DNA of 64,000 nucleotides from Actinobacteria bacterium OK074 (GTDB taxonomy: Bacteria > Actinomycetota > Actinomycetes > Streptomycetales > Streptomycetaceae): assembly GCA_001298575.1 (NCBI GenBank), contig LJCV01000231.1:1-64000 (forward strand), read 5' to 3'. Shown here piece after piece: positions 18,882 to 27,035 of this stretch. Both the position numbers and the translations under genes were made by a program. A model generated the notes under the pieces. That model did not search any database, had not been told where the DNA came from, and was given only the letters and a program-made list of their open reading frames with translations. The first letter of the stretch is position 1. Each line of letters begins with the position of its first letter.

Positions 18882-18922
18882 GAGGCGGGGCCGCCGGTGA
18901 ACACCCCCGGTGGCCCCGCCTC
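18882..18922 (+). terminator. hairpin between microproteins and ABC exporter
   Basis: A 16-bp stem (gaggcggggccgccgg with ccggtggccccgcctc, one G-T pair) and a 9-nt loop, 8 nt after microprotein 3. There is no T run. It may terminate most transcripts or protect the 3' end, making microprotein mRNA more abundant than exporter mRNA. Confidence 0.75.
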
Positions 18923-19026
18923 GGCCGTATGAGCCGCCGTATGAGCAGCCGTATCGGCAGCCGTATCACCGCGCGGCTGCCCGCCCATCCCCTCAACCGC
19001 CTTGTCAGAACGGGAGTTGACGTCAC

Positions 19027-20823
19027 ATGCGCGAAGTCAAAGAGGCGTTCGCGCGCTTCTGGCCGCTGACGCGCGGCGACCGCAAATGGCTGGCGCTGAT
19101 CATCACCTGCGTGATCGGTTCCGCGCTCGCCGAAACCGCGGCGATCCTCCTCTTCGCCGATCTCACCGACAACGCGCTGGAAGAGGGCTCCATCTCCGCC
19201 TTCTGGGGACCCGCCGGTGCCTGGCTCGGCGTCGCCGTGCTCGGTGCCGTCGTCGGCTACCTGGGCAACTCCCTCGCCGTGTGGACCGCCGAGAGATTCG
19301 TCATGCGGCTGCGCGCCGGGGTGTTCCGGCACGTCCAGGGGCTCCCCCCGCACTTCTTCCAGCGGCACCGCCAGGGCGACCTGGTGGAACGCCTCACCGG
19401 AGACGTCGAGGCCATCGAACAGATGGTCGTCTCCGGCGTCGTCGGCACCGTGTCCGCCGCGTTCTCCGCGGTGTTCTACGCGTGCGCCGCCTTCTACCTC
19501 CGCTGGGACCTGGCGCTGGTCACCTTCGTCCTCGCCCCGCTCTTCTGGATCGCCGCGCGCCGCTTCTCCGGCCGTATCAGGTCGGCGTCGCAGGACGAGC
19601 GGGCCGCGGACGGCGCGATCACCTCCGTCGTCGAGGAGTCGCTCGGCAACGTCGTCCTCACGCAGGCGTACAACCGCCGGCGCGACGAGGAGAAGCGGCT
19701 CGACAAGGAGGCGCGCAACTGGCTGCGCGCGTCCGTGCGCGGGGCGCGGGCCAGCGAGAAGTACGAGCAGCTCGTCGAGGTCGTCGAGACCCTGTGCGTG
19801 CTCGCCGTCATCGGCGTCGGCGCCTGGGAGATCTCCCAGGACCGTATGTCCCTGGGGCAGTTGCTCGCCTTCGCCGCGTTCATCGGCTACCTCTACCCGC
19901 CGGTGCGCAACCTCGGCCAGCTCGGTCTCACCCTCACGGCGGCCACCGCGGGCGCCGACCGCATCAACGAGATCCTCGACGCCCGCCCGTCCGTCGCCGA
20001 CCCCGAACAGCCGGTCGGCGCGTGGCCGGTGCGCGGCTGGGTCTCCTTCCACAACGCGTCCTTCACCTACCCGGGCGCGGGCCGGCCCTCCCTCCAGGGC
20101 GTCACGTTCTCGGCGGGCCCCGGCGAACTGATCCTGGTCACCGGCCCCAGCGGCGCCGGCAAGTCCACGCTGTCCAAGCTGCTGACCCGGTTCTACGACC
20201 CCACCGGCGGCGTCGTCTGCCTCGACGGGGTGCCGCTGCCCGACCTGCCGCTCGAATTCCTGCGCGACAACGTGACGTTGCTGCCACAGGAGACGCTCAT
20301 CCTCAGCGGCACCATCCACGAGAACATCGCGGCCGGCCGCCCCGGCGCCACCTTCGACGAGGTCCAGCGGGCCGCCGTCGACGCCGCCGCGCACGAGTTC
20401 ATCGCCACGCTCCCGGACGGCTACGACACCGAGATCGCGCCCGGCACGGCCATCCTCTCCGGCGGCCAGCTCAAGCGGATCGCTATCGCCCGCGCCATGC
20501 TCCGCGCCGCCCCGGTCCTCGTCCTCGACGAGCCGACGGCCGGCCTGGACTCGGCGTCCGCCCGCAGGGTCGTACGACCGCTGCGACAGCTCATGTCCGG
20601 CCGCACGACGATCATGGTCACCCACGATCTGAGCCTCGCCCCCGACGCGGACCGCATCCTCGTCGTCGAGGACGGCCGGCTGGTGGAGACGGGCACGCAC
20701 GCGGAGCTGGTCACCCGGCGCGGCACCTACGCCCGGCTCGCGGCACCGCTGCCGGAGGCGGTCACGGGGATGGCCGGGATGCCGGGGATGCTCGACGACA
20801 GCACGATGATCCTGCGGTTCTAG
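19027..20823 (+). CDS. ABC exporter, fused TMD-NBD half transporter
   Basis: 598 residues; ATG with GGGAG upstream. The N-terminal half has six transmembrane helices (from WLALIITCVIGSALAETAAI) with the HFFQRHRQGDLVERLTGDVE coupling region. The C-terminal half is an ATPase with Walker A GPSGAGKST near 373, signature LSGGQLKR near 476 and Walker B VLVLDEPT near 497. There is no N-terminal peptidase domain, so cargo with a double-glycine leader is not expected. It sits 153 bp after the three microproteins and probably exports them or the polyketide product, or confers self-protection. Confidence 0.92.
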   Translation: MREVKEAFARFWPLTRGDRKWLALIITCVIGSALAETAAILLFADLTDNALEEGSISAFWGPAGAWLGVAVLGAVVGYLGNSLAVWTAERFVMRLRAGVFRHVQGLPPHFFQRHRQGDLVERLTGDVEAIEQMVVSGVVGTVSAAFSAVFYACAAFYLRWDLALVTFVLAPLFWIAARRFSGRIRSASQDERAADGAITSVVEESLGNVVLTQAYNRRRDEEKRLDKEARNWLRASVRGARASEKYEQLVEVVETLCVLAVIGVGAWEISQDRMSLGQLLAFAAFIGYLYPPVRNLGQLGLTLTAATAGADRINEILDARPSVADPEQPVGAWPVRGWVSFHNASFTYPGAGRPSLQGVTFSAGPGELILVTGPSGAGKSTLSKLLTRFYDPTGGVVCLDGVPLPDLPLEFLRDNVTLLPQETLILSGTIHENIAAGRPGATFDEVQRAAVDAAAHEFIATLPDGYDTEIAPGTAILSGGQLKRIAIARAMLRAAPVLVLDEPTAGLDSASARRVVRPLRQLMSGRTTIMVTHDLSLAPDADRILVVEDGRLVETGTHAELVTRRGTYARLAAPLPEAVTGMAGMPGMLDDSTMILRF

Positions 20824-20840
20824 CCGCACGGCCGACAGGG

Positions 20841-20879
20841 GTGCGCCCCGTGGACCTTCCCCAGGTCCACGGGGCGCAC
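20841..20879. terminator. bidirectional terminator hairpin
   Basis: A perfect 16-bp stem gtgcgccccgtggacc / ggtccacggggcgcac with loop ttcccca, between the convergent ABC exporter and response regulator genes. It closes the biosynthetic island on this side. Confidence 0.9.
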
Positions 20880-20890
20880 GTGCGTGTCGC

Positions 20891-21634
20891 TCAGGCACCC
20901 GCGCGCAGCACGTACCCCAGCCCGCGCACGGTGTGGATCAGCCGGCCGCCGCCGGGGCCCTCCAACTTCCGCCGCAGGTACATGACGTAGACGTCGAGGG
21001 TGTTGGAGGACGGCTCGAAGTCGAAGCCCCAGACCTCCTTGAGGATCTGGGTGCGGCTGAGCACCTTGCCGGGGTGGCGCAACAGGTACTCCAGCAGCGA
21101 GTACTCGGTCTTGGTGAGGTCGAGCACCCGCCCGCCCCGCGCGACCCGGCGGCTGCGCAGGTCCATCTCGACGTCCCCGAAGGCCAGTTGCTGCGCCGCG
21201 GGCACCGCCGGGCGGGTCCGCTGCGGGCCCCGGCGCAGTAACGCCCGTACGCGCGCGAGGAGTTCCTCGGTGGCGAAGGGCTTCATCAGGTAGTCGTCGG
21301 CGCCGTTGTCGAGGGCGACGATACGGTCGCCGACGGCGTCGCGGCCGGTGAGCATGAGGATCGGGACGGTGGAGCCGGAGGCCCTGATCCGCCGGGTGGC
21401 GGCGAGGCCGTCGAGGAGGGGCATGGTGACGTCCATCAGGACCAGGTCGGGCCGGCCGGGCCGGTCACCGTGCGTGCTGTGCGTGCCGGAGGTGGGAGAA
21501 CCACCCCCGACGATGGCGAGCGCCTCGCGCCCGTCGCCGGCGAGAACGGTGTCGTACCCCTCGAACCGCAGGAGCCGACCAAGTCCGTCACGTACGGCTG
21601 CGTCATCGTCTGCCAACAGGATCTTCCGCGCCAT
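20891..21634 (-). CDS. OmpR-family response regulator, no adjacent partner kinase
   Basis: 247 residues. The receiver starts ILLADDDAAVRDGL and has the phospho-Asp in DLVLMDVTMP and the Lys in YLMKPF. The C-terminal winged helix has TKTEYSLLEYLLRHPGKVLSRTQIL and YVMYLRRKLEG. Between the second helix and third strand it carries an unusual Gly/Ser/Thr/His-rich insert (GGGSPTSGTHSTHGDRPG). No sensor kinase adjoins it; the kinase at 24298 is coupled to a different, related regulator at 23570. It may regulate the island next to it or the protease gene divergent from it. Confidence 0.9.
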   Translation of the reverse strand: MARKILLADDDAAVRDGLGRLLRFEGYDTVLAGDGREALAIVGGGSPTSGTHSTHGDRPGRPDLVLMDVTMPLLDGLAATRRIRASGSTVPILMLTGRDAVGDRIVALDNGADDYLMKPFATEELLARVRALLRRGPQRTRPAVPAAQQLAFGDVEMDLRSRRVARGGRVLDLTKTEYSLLEYLLRHPGKVLSRTQILKEVWGFDFEPSSNTLDVYVMYLRRKLEGPGGGRLIHTVRGLGYVLRAGA

Positions 21635-21911
21635 GCCGTCGACGGTGTAACGGGGGGCTGTGGATGTTCTTGGAGCGGCGTGTGGGGAGGCTGGGGGATA
21701 ACGGCTGGGCCTGCGGTTTCAGGTGGTATTCAGCCATGTGTGAGTAAAGGTTCGGGGGTGCGTTCGTAGCCTGTTGGCCGACGTCTCCGGCGTCCCCCTC
21801 GCCCCTTCAACTCCCGTCCCCGGCCGTCTTTATATCGGGCATACGAGGTTCTGTCGGGCTTCTCAGCGGGGACTCAGGTGGCTCTCATGATCGGGCGGGA
21901 GTCTCAGTGTC

Positions 21912-23144
21912 ATGACCGAGAGCTTCCGCCGCAGCGGCGAGTACGAGACCCCCCAGGGCGACCACCAGCAGGCTGCCGCGTACCCCCAGCAGCAGGCCGC
22001 CTCGCCCGAGAGCGACACCTCCCGGGCCGGTTACGGCTCCTCCCCGGTGAACCCGGAGTGGCCGCCCCCGCCCTCGTACGACCCGGCGAAGCCGGCGTCC
22101 GCCGAGGACGTCCACGCCTCCGACCCCTGGTCCACCCCGGCCGCCCCCGTCCCCACCCCGGCCCCCTACGCCGCGTACGCCGGTGGTGACGGCGACGGCA
22201 GCGGCGGCGGTACCGCCGTGCTCACCGCGGTGCCCGCCGAGCCCGGCGCCCCCGCGCCGAAGAAGCGCGCCAAGGGCCCCATCGCGCTGCTGGCGGCCGT
22301 GGCGATCGTCGCCGCGGCGATAGGCGGCGGTACGGCGTACGGCATCCAGGAGCTGACCGGCAAGACGACCGTCTCCACCAGCTCGACCAGCACGAGCGTG
22401 GTGCCGTCCAGCAAGAAGGGCTCGATCGCCGCCATCGCCGCCGCGGTCAGCCCGAGCGTCGTCGAGATCAGCGCGACCTCCAGCGCGGGCGAGTCCACCG
22501 GCTCCGGCGTGATCATCACCAGCGACGGCGAGATCGTCACCAACAACCACGTCATCACGGGCGCCACCTCGGTCAAGGTCACCACCAGCAACGGCAAGTC
22601 GTACACCGCGAAGGTCGTCGGCACCGACAGCAAGAAGGACCTGGCGCTGATCAAGCTGGAGAACGCCTCCGGTCTGACCGCCGCCACGCTCGGCAACTCC
22701 GACGGCGTCCAGGTCGGCGACGAGGTCGTGGCGATCGGCTCGCCCGAGGGCCTCAGCGGCACCGTCACCAGCGGCATCGTCTCCGCGCTCAACCGTGACG
22801 TGACCGTCTCCACCGAGGAGGAGAGCCAGGGCAGCCAGAGCGGCGGCGACGGCAGCTGGCCGTTCCAGTTCGGCGGAGAGCAGTTCAACGGCGACACCGG
22901 CTCGTCCACCACCACGTACAAGGCGATCCAGACCGACGCCTCGCTCAACCCGGGCAACTCCGGCGGCGCGCTGATCGACATGAACGGCAACATCATCGGC
23001 ATCAACTCCGCGATGTACTCGTCGAGTTCGGACTCCTCGTCCTCGTCGTCCAGCGCGGGCAGCATCGGCCTCGGCTTCGCCATCCCGATCAACACCATCA
23101 AGTCCGACCTCGCGACCCTGCGGGCCGGCGGCTCCGACAGCTGA
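21912..23144 (+). CDS. membrane-anchored HtrA-type serine protease without PDZ domain
   Basis: 410 residues. A 115-residue Pro/Gln-rich cytosolic tail precedes one transmembrane helix (GPIALLAAVAIVAAAIGGGT). The trypsin-like domain has His213 in TNNHVI, Asp243 in DLALIKL and Ser349 in NPGNSGGALID. The protein ends soon after GLGFAIPINTIKSDL, where a PDZ domain usually begins. It also has a Ser-rich run (SSSSDSSSSSSS-like) near 375. Likely an envelope-stress protease outside the membrane. It lies between two response regulators and close to a two-component pair. Confidence 0.92.
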   Translation: MTESFRRSGEYETPQGDHQQAAAYPQQQAASPESDTSRAGYGSSPVNPEWPPPPSYDPAKPASAEDVHASDPWSTPAAPVPTPAPYAAYAGGDGDGSGGGTAVLTAVPAEPGAPAPKKRAKGPIALLAAVAIVAAAIGGGTAYGIQELTGKTTVSTSSTSTSVVPSSKKGSIAAIAAAVSPSVVEISATSSAGESTGSGVIITSDGEIVTNNHVITGATSVKVTTSNGKSYTAKVVGTDSKKDLALIKLENASGLTAATLGNSDGVQVGDEVVAIGSPEGLSGTVTSGIVSALNRDVTVSTEEESQGSQSGGDGSWPFQFGGEQFNGDTGSSTTTYKAIQTDASLNPGNSGGALIDMNGNIIGINSAMYSSSSDSSSSSSSAGSIGLGFAIPINTIKSDLATLRAGGSDS

Positions 23145-23201
23145 TCCCCCGGCCCCTGGAAAAGGCTCAGGGGCAACCACCCCGGACCCAGGAGGTTCCC
23201 C

Positions 23202-23420
23202 ATGAACACACAGATCGTTTCCCACGAGGCGCTCGTCCCCGCCTCCGTCACCGACCCGGCGGGTCTCTCCCTCGCGCTCACCGTGGCGCTGGAGCTGCAC
23301 CCGCCGGTGTCCCGGGCCCCCGAGGTGGCGTCCACCACCACGTCCGCCGCGGCCCGTACGACGGCGGGGCGCCGGGCGACCGCGACCCGCACCCGGCGGC
23401 GCAGCGGCACGCGGGGCTGA
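23202..23420 (+). CDS. small basic hypothetical protein
   Basis: 72 residues; a strong AGGAGG stands 6 nt before the ATG, which argues for real translation. The start MNTQIVSHEALVPASV is followed by an Ala/Leu stretch, and the last 25 residues are Arg/Thr-rich (RRATATRTRRRSGTRG). It follows the protease gene after 57 bp and may be cotranscribed. No family recognised. Confidence 0.6.
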   Translation: MNTQIVSHEALVPASVTDPAGLSLALTVALELHPPVSRAPEVASTTTSAAARTTAGRRATATRTRRRSGTRG

Positions 23421-23569
23421 AGCCCGACACCCCTCCGCGCGACCTGCGGTCAAAGCCCCCGGTATCGCCCGAGGACGGAACATGCGAGAACATGCGAGGC
23501 TGAAAGTGTCCGGACCCTGATCCGCACGTACCGACCGCAGACCCACCGCACCCGAGGAACTCGACTCCC

Positions 23570-24301
23570 ATGAGCCCCGCCGAAGGCGACCGTGAACCCC
23601 AGCGCATCCTGATCGTCGACGACGAGCCCGCGGTGCGCGACGCACTCAAGCGCAGTCTCGCCTTCGAGGGCTACGACACCGAGGTGGCGGTCGACGGCGC
23701 CGACGCGCTGGAGAAGGCGACCGCGTACCAGCCCGACCTCGTCGTCCTCGACATCCAGATGCCCCGCATGGACGGCCTCACCGCCGCCCGCCGGATGCGC
23801 GGCGCGGGCACGACGACGCCGATCCTGATGCTGACGGCCCGCGACACGGTCGGCGACCGCGTCACCGGACTGGACGCGGGCGCGGACGACTACCTGGTCA
23901 AGCCCTTCGAACTCGACGAACTCTTCGCCCGCATCCGGGCGTTGCTGCGCCGCAGCTCGTACGCGGCGCAGGAACTCGGGGCGCAGGAGGACGAGGCGCT
24001 GACCTTCGGCGACCTGCGCATGGACCTCGCGACGCGCGAAGTCACGCGCGGCGGACGGCCGGTGGAGCTGACGCGGACGGAGTTCACCCTCCTGGAGATG
24101 TTCATGGCGCACCCGCGCCAGGTCCTCACCCGCGAGCAGATCCTCAAGGCCGTGTGGGGCTTCGACTTCGAGCCCTCCTCCAACTCCCTCGACGTGTACG
24201 TCATGTACCTGCGCCGCAAGACGGAGGCCGGCGGCGAGCCGCGCCTCGTGCACACGGTGCGGGGCGTGGGGTATGTGCTGCGCTCGGGCGGCGCGGAGTG
24301 A
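23570..24301 (+). CDS. OmpR-family response regulator
   Basis: 243 residues. The receiver begins ILIVDDEPAVRDAL with the phospho-Asp in LVVLDIQMP and the Lys in YLVKPF. The winged helix has RTEFTLLEMFMAHPRQVLTREQI and VYVMYLRRKTEA. It resembles MprA/CseB-like regulators. It overlaps the sensor kinase by GTGA, so the two form one translational unit. The nearby HtrA-type protease makes an envelope-stress role plausible (inference). Confidence 0.95.
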   Translation: MSPAEGDREPQRILIVDDEPAVRDALKRSLAFEGYDTEVAVDGADALEKATAYQPDLVVLDIQMPRMDGLTAARRMRGAGTTTPILMLTARDTVGDRVTGLDAGADDYLVKPFELDELFARIRALLRRSSYAAQELGAQEDEALTFGDLRMDLATREVTRGGRPVELTRTEFTLLEMFMAHPRQVLTREQILKAVWGFDFEPSSNSLDVYVMYLRRKTEAGGEPRLVHTVRGVGYVLRSGGAE

Positions 24302-25836
24302 CCAGACGGTACGGCTCCCTGCGCTACAGCGCCCTGCCGATCCGCTCGCGGCTCGCGCTGCTGGTGGCGGCGGCGGTGGCTTTCGCGGTGGCGGCGGTGT
24401 CGGTGACGTGCTGGTTCATCGTCCAGGGCAAGCTCTACGACCAGGTCGACGCCGACCTGAAGAAGGTGGCGAGCGGCCCGCAGCGCTACGACCAGATCGC
24501 CGCGGTCATCGCCAACTGCACCCAGAAGCCGTCCCAGACCGAGACCCGCGGCTTCGGCAGCCAGAACACCTACTACCTCCAGGTCGTCCAGTCCGACGGC
24601 ACGGCCTGCGTCTCCTCGAACTCCGCGGGCCTGGTCAAGGTGACCGGCTCCGACAAGGACGTCATCAAGGACGCGGCCCTGGGCCGCCGCACCTACCGCA
24701 ACGGCACCGACGGCGACGGCAACGCCGTCCGCGTCCTGACCGTGCCCCTGGTCGTCACCACACAGGGCGGCCTCACCTCCCCGGCCCAGCAGACGCAGCA
24801 ACTGGTCCCGGACACGGCCCTGTTGGTCGCCGCGCCGCTGAAGAGCACCCAGTCCACCCTCAGCGACCTCGCCCTGATCCTGCTGCTGGTCTCCGGCGTG
24901 GGCGTCATGGGCGCCGGAGCCGCCGGCCTCGCCGTGGCCCGCGCGGGCCTGCGCCCCGTCGACAAGCTCACCGAGGCGGTCGAACACGTCGCCCGCACCG
25001 AGGACTTGAGCATCCGCATCCCCGTCGACGAGCGCAACGAGGACGAAATCGCCCGCCTGTCGCGGTCGTTCAACTCGATGACCGGCTCCCTGGCCAACTC
25101 CCGTGAACTGCAACAGCAGTTGATCGCGGACGCGGGCCACGAGCTGCGGACCCCGCTCACCTCGCTGCGGACGAACATCGAGCTGCTCACCCGCAGCGAG
25201 GAGACCGGCCGCCCGATCCCCGCCGAGGACCGCAAGGCGCTGCTGGCCTCGGTGAAGGCCCAGATGACCGAACTGGCCGCGCTGATCGGCGACTTGCAGG
25301 AGCTGTCCCGCCCGGACACCGGCCACCACACGGGCAAGCTGCACGTGCTGGCGTGGGAGGACGTCGTCGAATCGGCCCTGCGCCGGGCGCGCCTGCGCGG
25401 CCCGGAGCTGACGATCACGGCGGACCTCCAGCCCTGGTACGTCCGCGCCGAACCGTCGGCGCTGGAGCGCGCGGTGGTCAACATCCTCGACAACGCGGTG
25501 AAGTTCAGCCCCGAGGGCGGCACCGTCGACGTCCAGCTGGCCGACGGCGTACTGACCGTCCGCGACCACGGCCCCGGCATCGCCGAGGAAGAACTCCCGC
25601 ACGTCTTCGACCGCTTCTGGCGCTCCCCGGACGCCCGCGCCCTCCCCGGCTCCGGCCTCGGCCTCTCCATCGTGGCCCGCACGGTCCAACAGGCGGGCGG
25701 CGAGGTCTCGTTGAAACCGGCCCGGGGCGGCGGCACGGTCGCGACGATCCGGCTGCCGGGCGCACCGACGGCCCCGCCGGAGCCGGAGAACGACGAGGCC
25801 GACGCCGACGAGGGCGCCGCTACGACCCGGAGCTGA
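24298..25836 (+). CDS. sensor histidine kinase
   Basis: 512 residues; GTG start overlaps the regulator stop by 4 nt. Transmembrane helices lie at about 16-38 and 195-220, with a 155-residue extracellular sensor between them. Then come a HAMP segment, H-box AGHELRTPLTS with His281, N-box NILDNAVKFSPEGG, and G boxes DHGPGIAEEE and GSGLGLSIVA. The C-terminus is acidic and Pro-rich. It should phosphorylate the regulator at 23570. The 3' end overlaps the convergent acyltransferase gene by 17 bp. Confidence 0.95.
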   Translation: MTRRYGSLRYSALPIRSRLALLVAAAVAFAVAAVSVTCWFIVQGKLYDQVDADLKKVASGPQRYDQIAAVIANCTQKPSQTETRGFGSQNTYYLQVVQSDGTACVSSNSAGLVKVTGSDKDVIKDAALGRRTYRNGTDGDGNAVRVLTVPLVVTTQGGLTSPAQQTQQLVPDTALLVAAPLKSTQSTLSDLALILLLVSGVGVMGAGAAGLAVARAGLRPVDKLTEAVEHVARTEDLSIRIPVDERNEDEIARLSRSFNSMTGSLANSRELQQQLIADAGHELRTPLTSLRTNIELLTRSEETGRPIPAEDRKALLASVKAQMTELAALIGDLQELSRPDTGHHTGKLHVLAWEDVVESALRRARLRGPELTITADLQPWYVRAEPSALERAVVNILDNAVKFSPEGGTVDVQLADGVLTVRDHGPGIAEEELPHVFDRFWRSPDARALPGSGLGLSIVARTVQQAGGEVSLKPARGGGTVATIRLPGAPTAPPEPENDEADADEGAATTRS

Positions 25837-26959
25837 CCCGCTCCCGGTACCGCTGCGGCGCCGGAAGCGTCGGCGGCGCGGCCGGCTGCTCCGGCTTGCG
25901 GGAGTGCAGGAAGCGGCTCTCCAGGAAGTGCCAGGAGGCCGCCGCCAGGGCGAAGCTGAGGGCGAAGGTGGCCAGGACGTAGGCCGGGCGGGGCAGCCAG
26001 GGGAACAGCTGGCCGACCATGGTGGCCAGCGGCCAGTGGTACAGGTACAGGCCGTAGCTGATGCGGCCCGCGTAGCGCAGGGGGCGCAGCTTCAGCAGGC
26101 GGGTCAGGGTGCCGTGCTCCACCGCGAGTGTCGTCAGCAGGGCCAGGGCCGCCAGCGCCGCCGCCCACCGCACCGACTCGTCCTTGCGGAAGCCGTCGAA
26201 GTGCCATGCCAGGGTGAACGCGGCCAATAGGAGCGGGAGTTGGGCCGCGCCCGGGAGCGCGACCGGCCGCAGCCGCCACAGCAACGCCGTCGCGCACCCC
26301 AGCAGCAGCTCCGTCGCGCGGTTGAACGGGTCGAAGTAGCCCTGCCGGTGGGAGTGCGCCCACGCGCCCGGCGGGGTGTGCGGCACCAGGAGCAGCAGGG
26401 CGGCGATCACCGTCAGCGTCACCGCGAGCAGTGCCAGTACCCGCAGGGGCAGACGGAGGCGCGGGCGGATCCTTGGGCGGCGCAGCCGCAGCAGCCCCCA
26501 CACCACCACCGGCCACAGCACGTAGAACTGCTCCTCCTCCGCCAGCGACCACGTCGGTGACAGTGCCCCCAGGACCGAGTCCCGGCCCGCCGCCACCACC
26601 CAGTTGTTGGCGAACAGCAGGGTGGTGAGGAGCTGGTGGCGCAGCGACCAGTGGCCGCCGAGCAGGTCCGTGCCGAGGCGGACGGCCGCGTACGCCGTCA
26701 GCAGGACCGCCAGCGCGGGGAGCAGGCGGCGGGCCCGGCGGGCGTAGAAGCGGCGCAGGTCGATGCGGCCGGAGCGGGCCCCTTCCTCGTACAGGAGGGT
26801 CGTGATGAGGAAGCCGGAGAGGACGAAGAAGACGTCGAGGCCGACGTAGCCCCACGGCAGGACCTTGGTGTGGGTCAGCATCACCAGGAGGACGGCCACG
26901 CCCCGCAGACCGTCCAGTTGGGGGCGGCGCCCGAGTGTGTACGAGGACATGCGGCCCAT
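25820..26959 (-). CDS. membrane acyltransferase (acyltransferase 3 family)
   Basis: 379 residues with about ten transmembrane helices. The N-terminal RRPQLDGLRGVAVLLVMLTH carries the conserved RG pair and His of the family, followed by GYVGLDVFFVLSGFLI. Family members O-acylate sugars, peptidoglycan, antibiotics or lipids from acyl-CoA or a membrane carrier. The substrate is unknown. A WHFLES motif is near the C-terminus. Confidence 0.92.
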   Translation of the reverse strand: MGRMSSYTLGRRPQLDGLRGVAVLLVMLTHTKVLPWGYVGLDVFFVLSGFLITTLLYEEGARSGRIDLRRFYARRARRLLPALAVLLTAYAAVRLGTDLLGGHWSLRHQLLTTLLFANNWVVAAGRDSVLGALSPTWSLAEEEQFYVLWPVVVWGLLRLRRPRIRPRLRLPLRVLALLAVTLTVIAALLLLVPHTPPGAWAHSHRQGYFDPFNRATELLLGCATALLWRLRPVALPGAAQLPLLLAAFTLAWHFDGFRKDESVRWAAALAALALLTTLAVEHGTLTRLLKLRPLRYAGRISYGLYLYHWPLATMVGQLFPWLPRPAYVLATFALSFALAAASWHFLESRFLHSRKPEQPAAPPTLPAPQRYRERVSSGS

Positions 26960-27035
26960 CGTGGTGTGCTCCCGTCATCCGTTCGAGGAATGGACGGGGG
27001 CACGCCTACCCGGTCTCGGTGAAGCGGACCAAGGT

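Noticed and set aside
18875..19069. A small basic frame (with MSRRMSSRIGSR) after microprotein 3, considered as a fourth peptide
   Set aside because: It lacks the FHKIVPVKK and RPVG blocks, overlaps the terminator hairpin and runs into the exporter gene in another frame. Its repeats follow from the gccgtatgagc DNA repeat.
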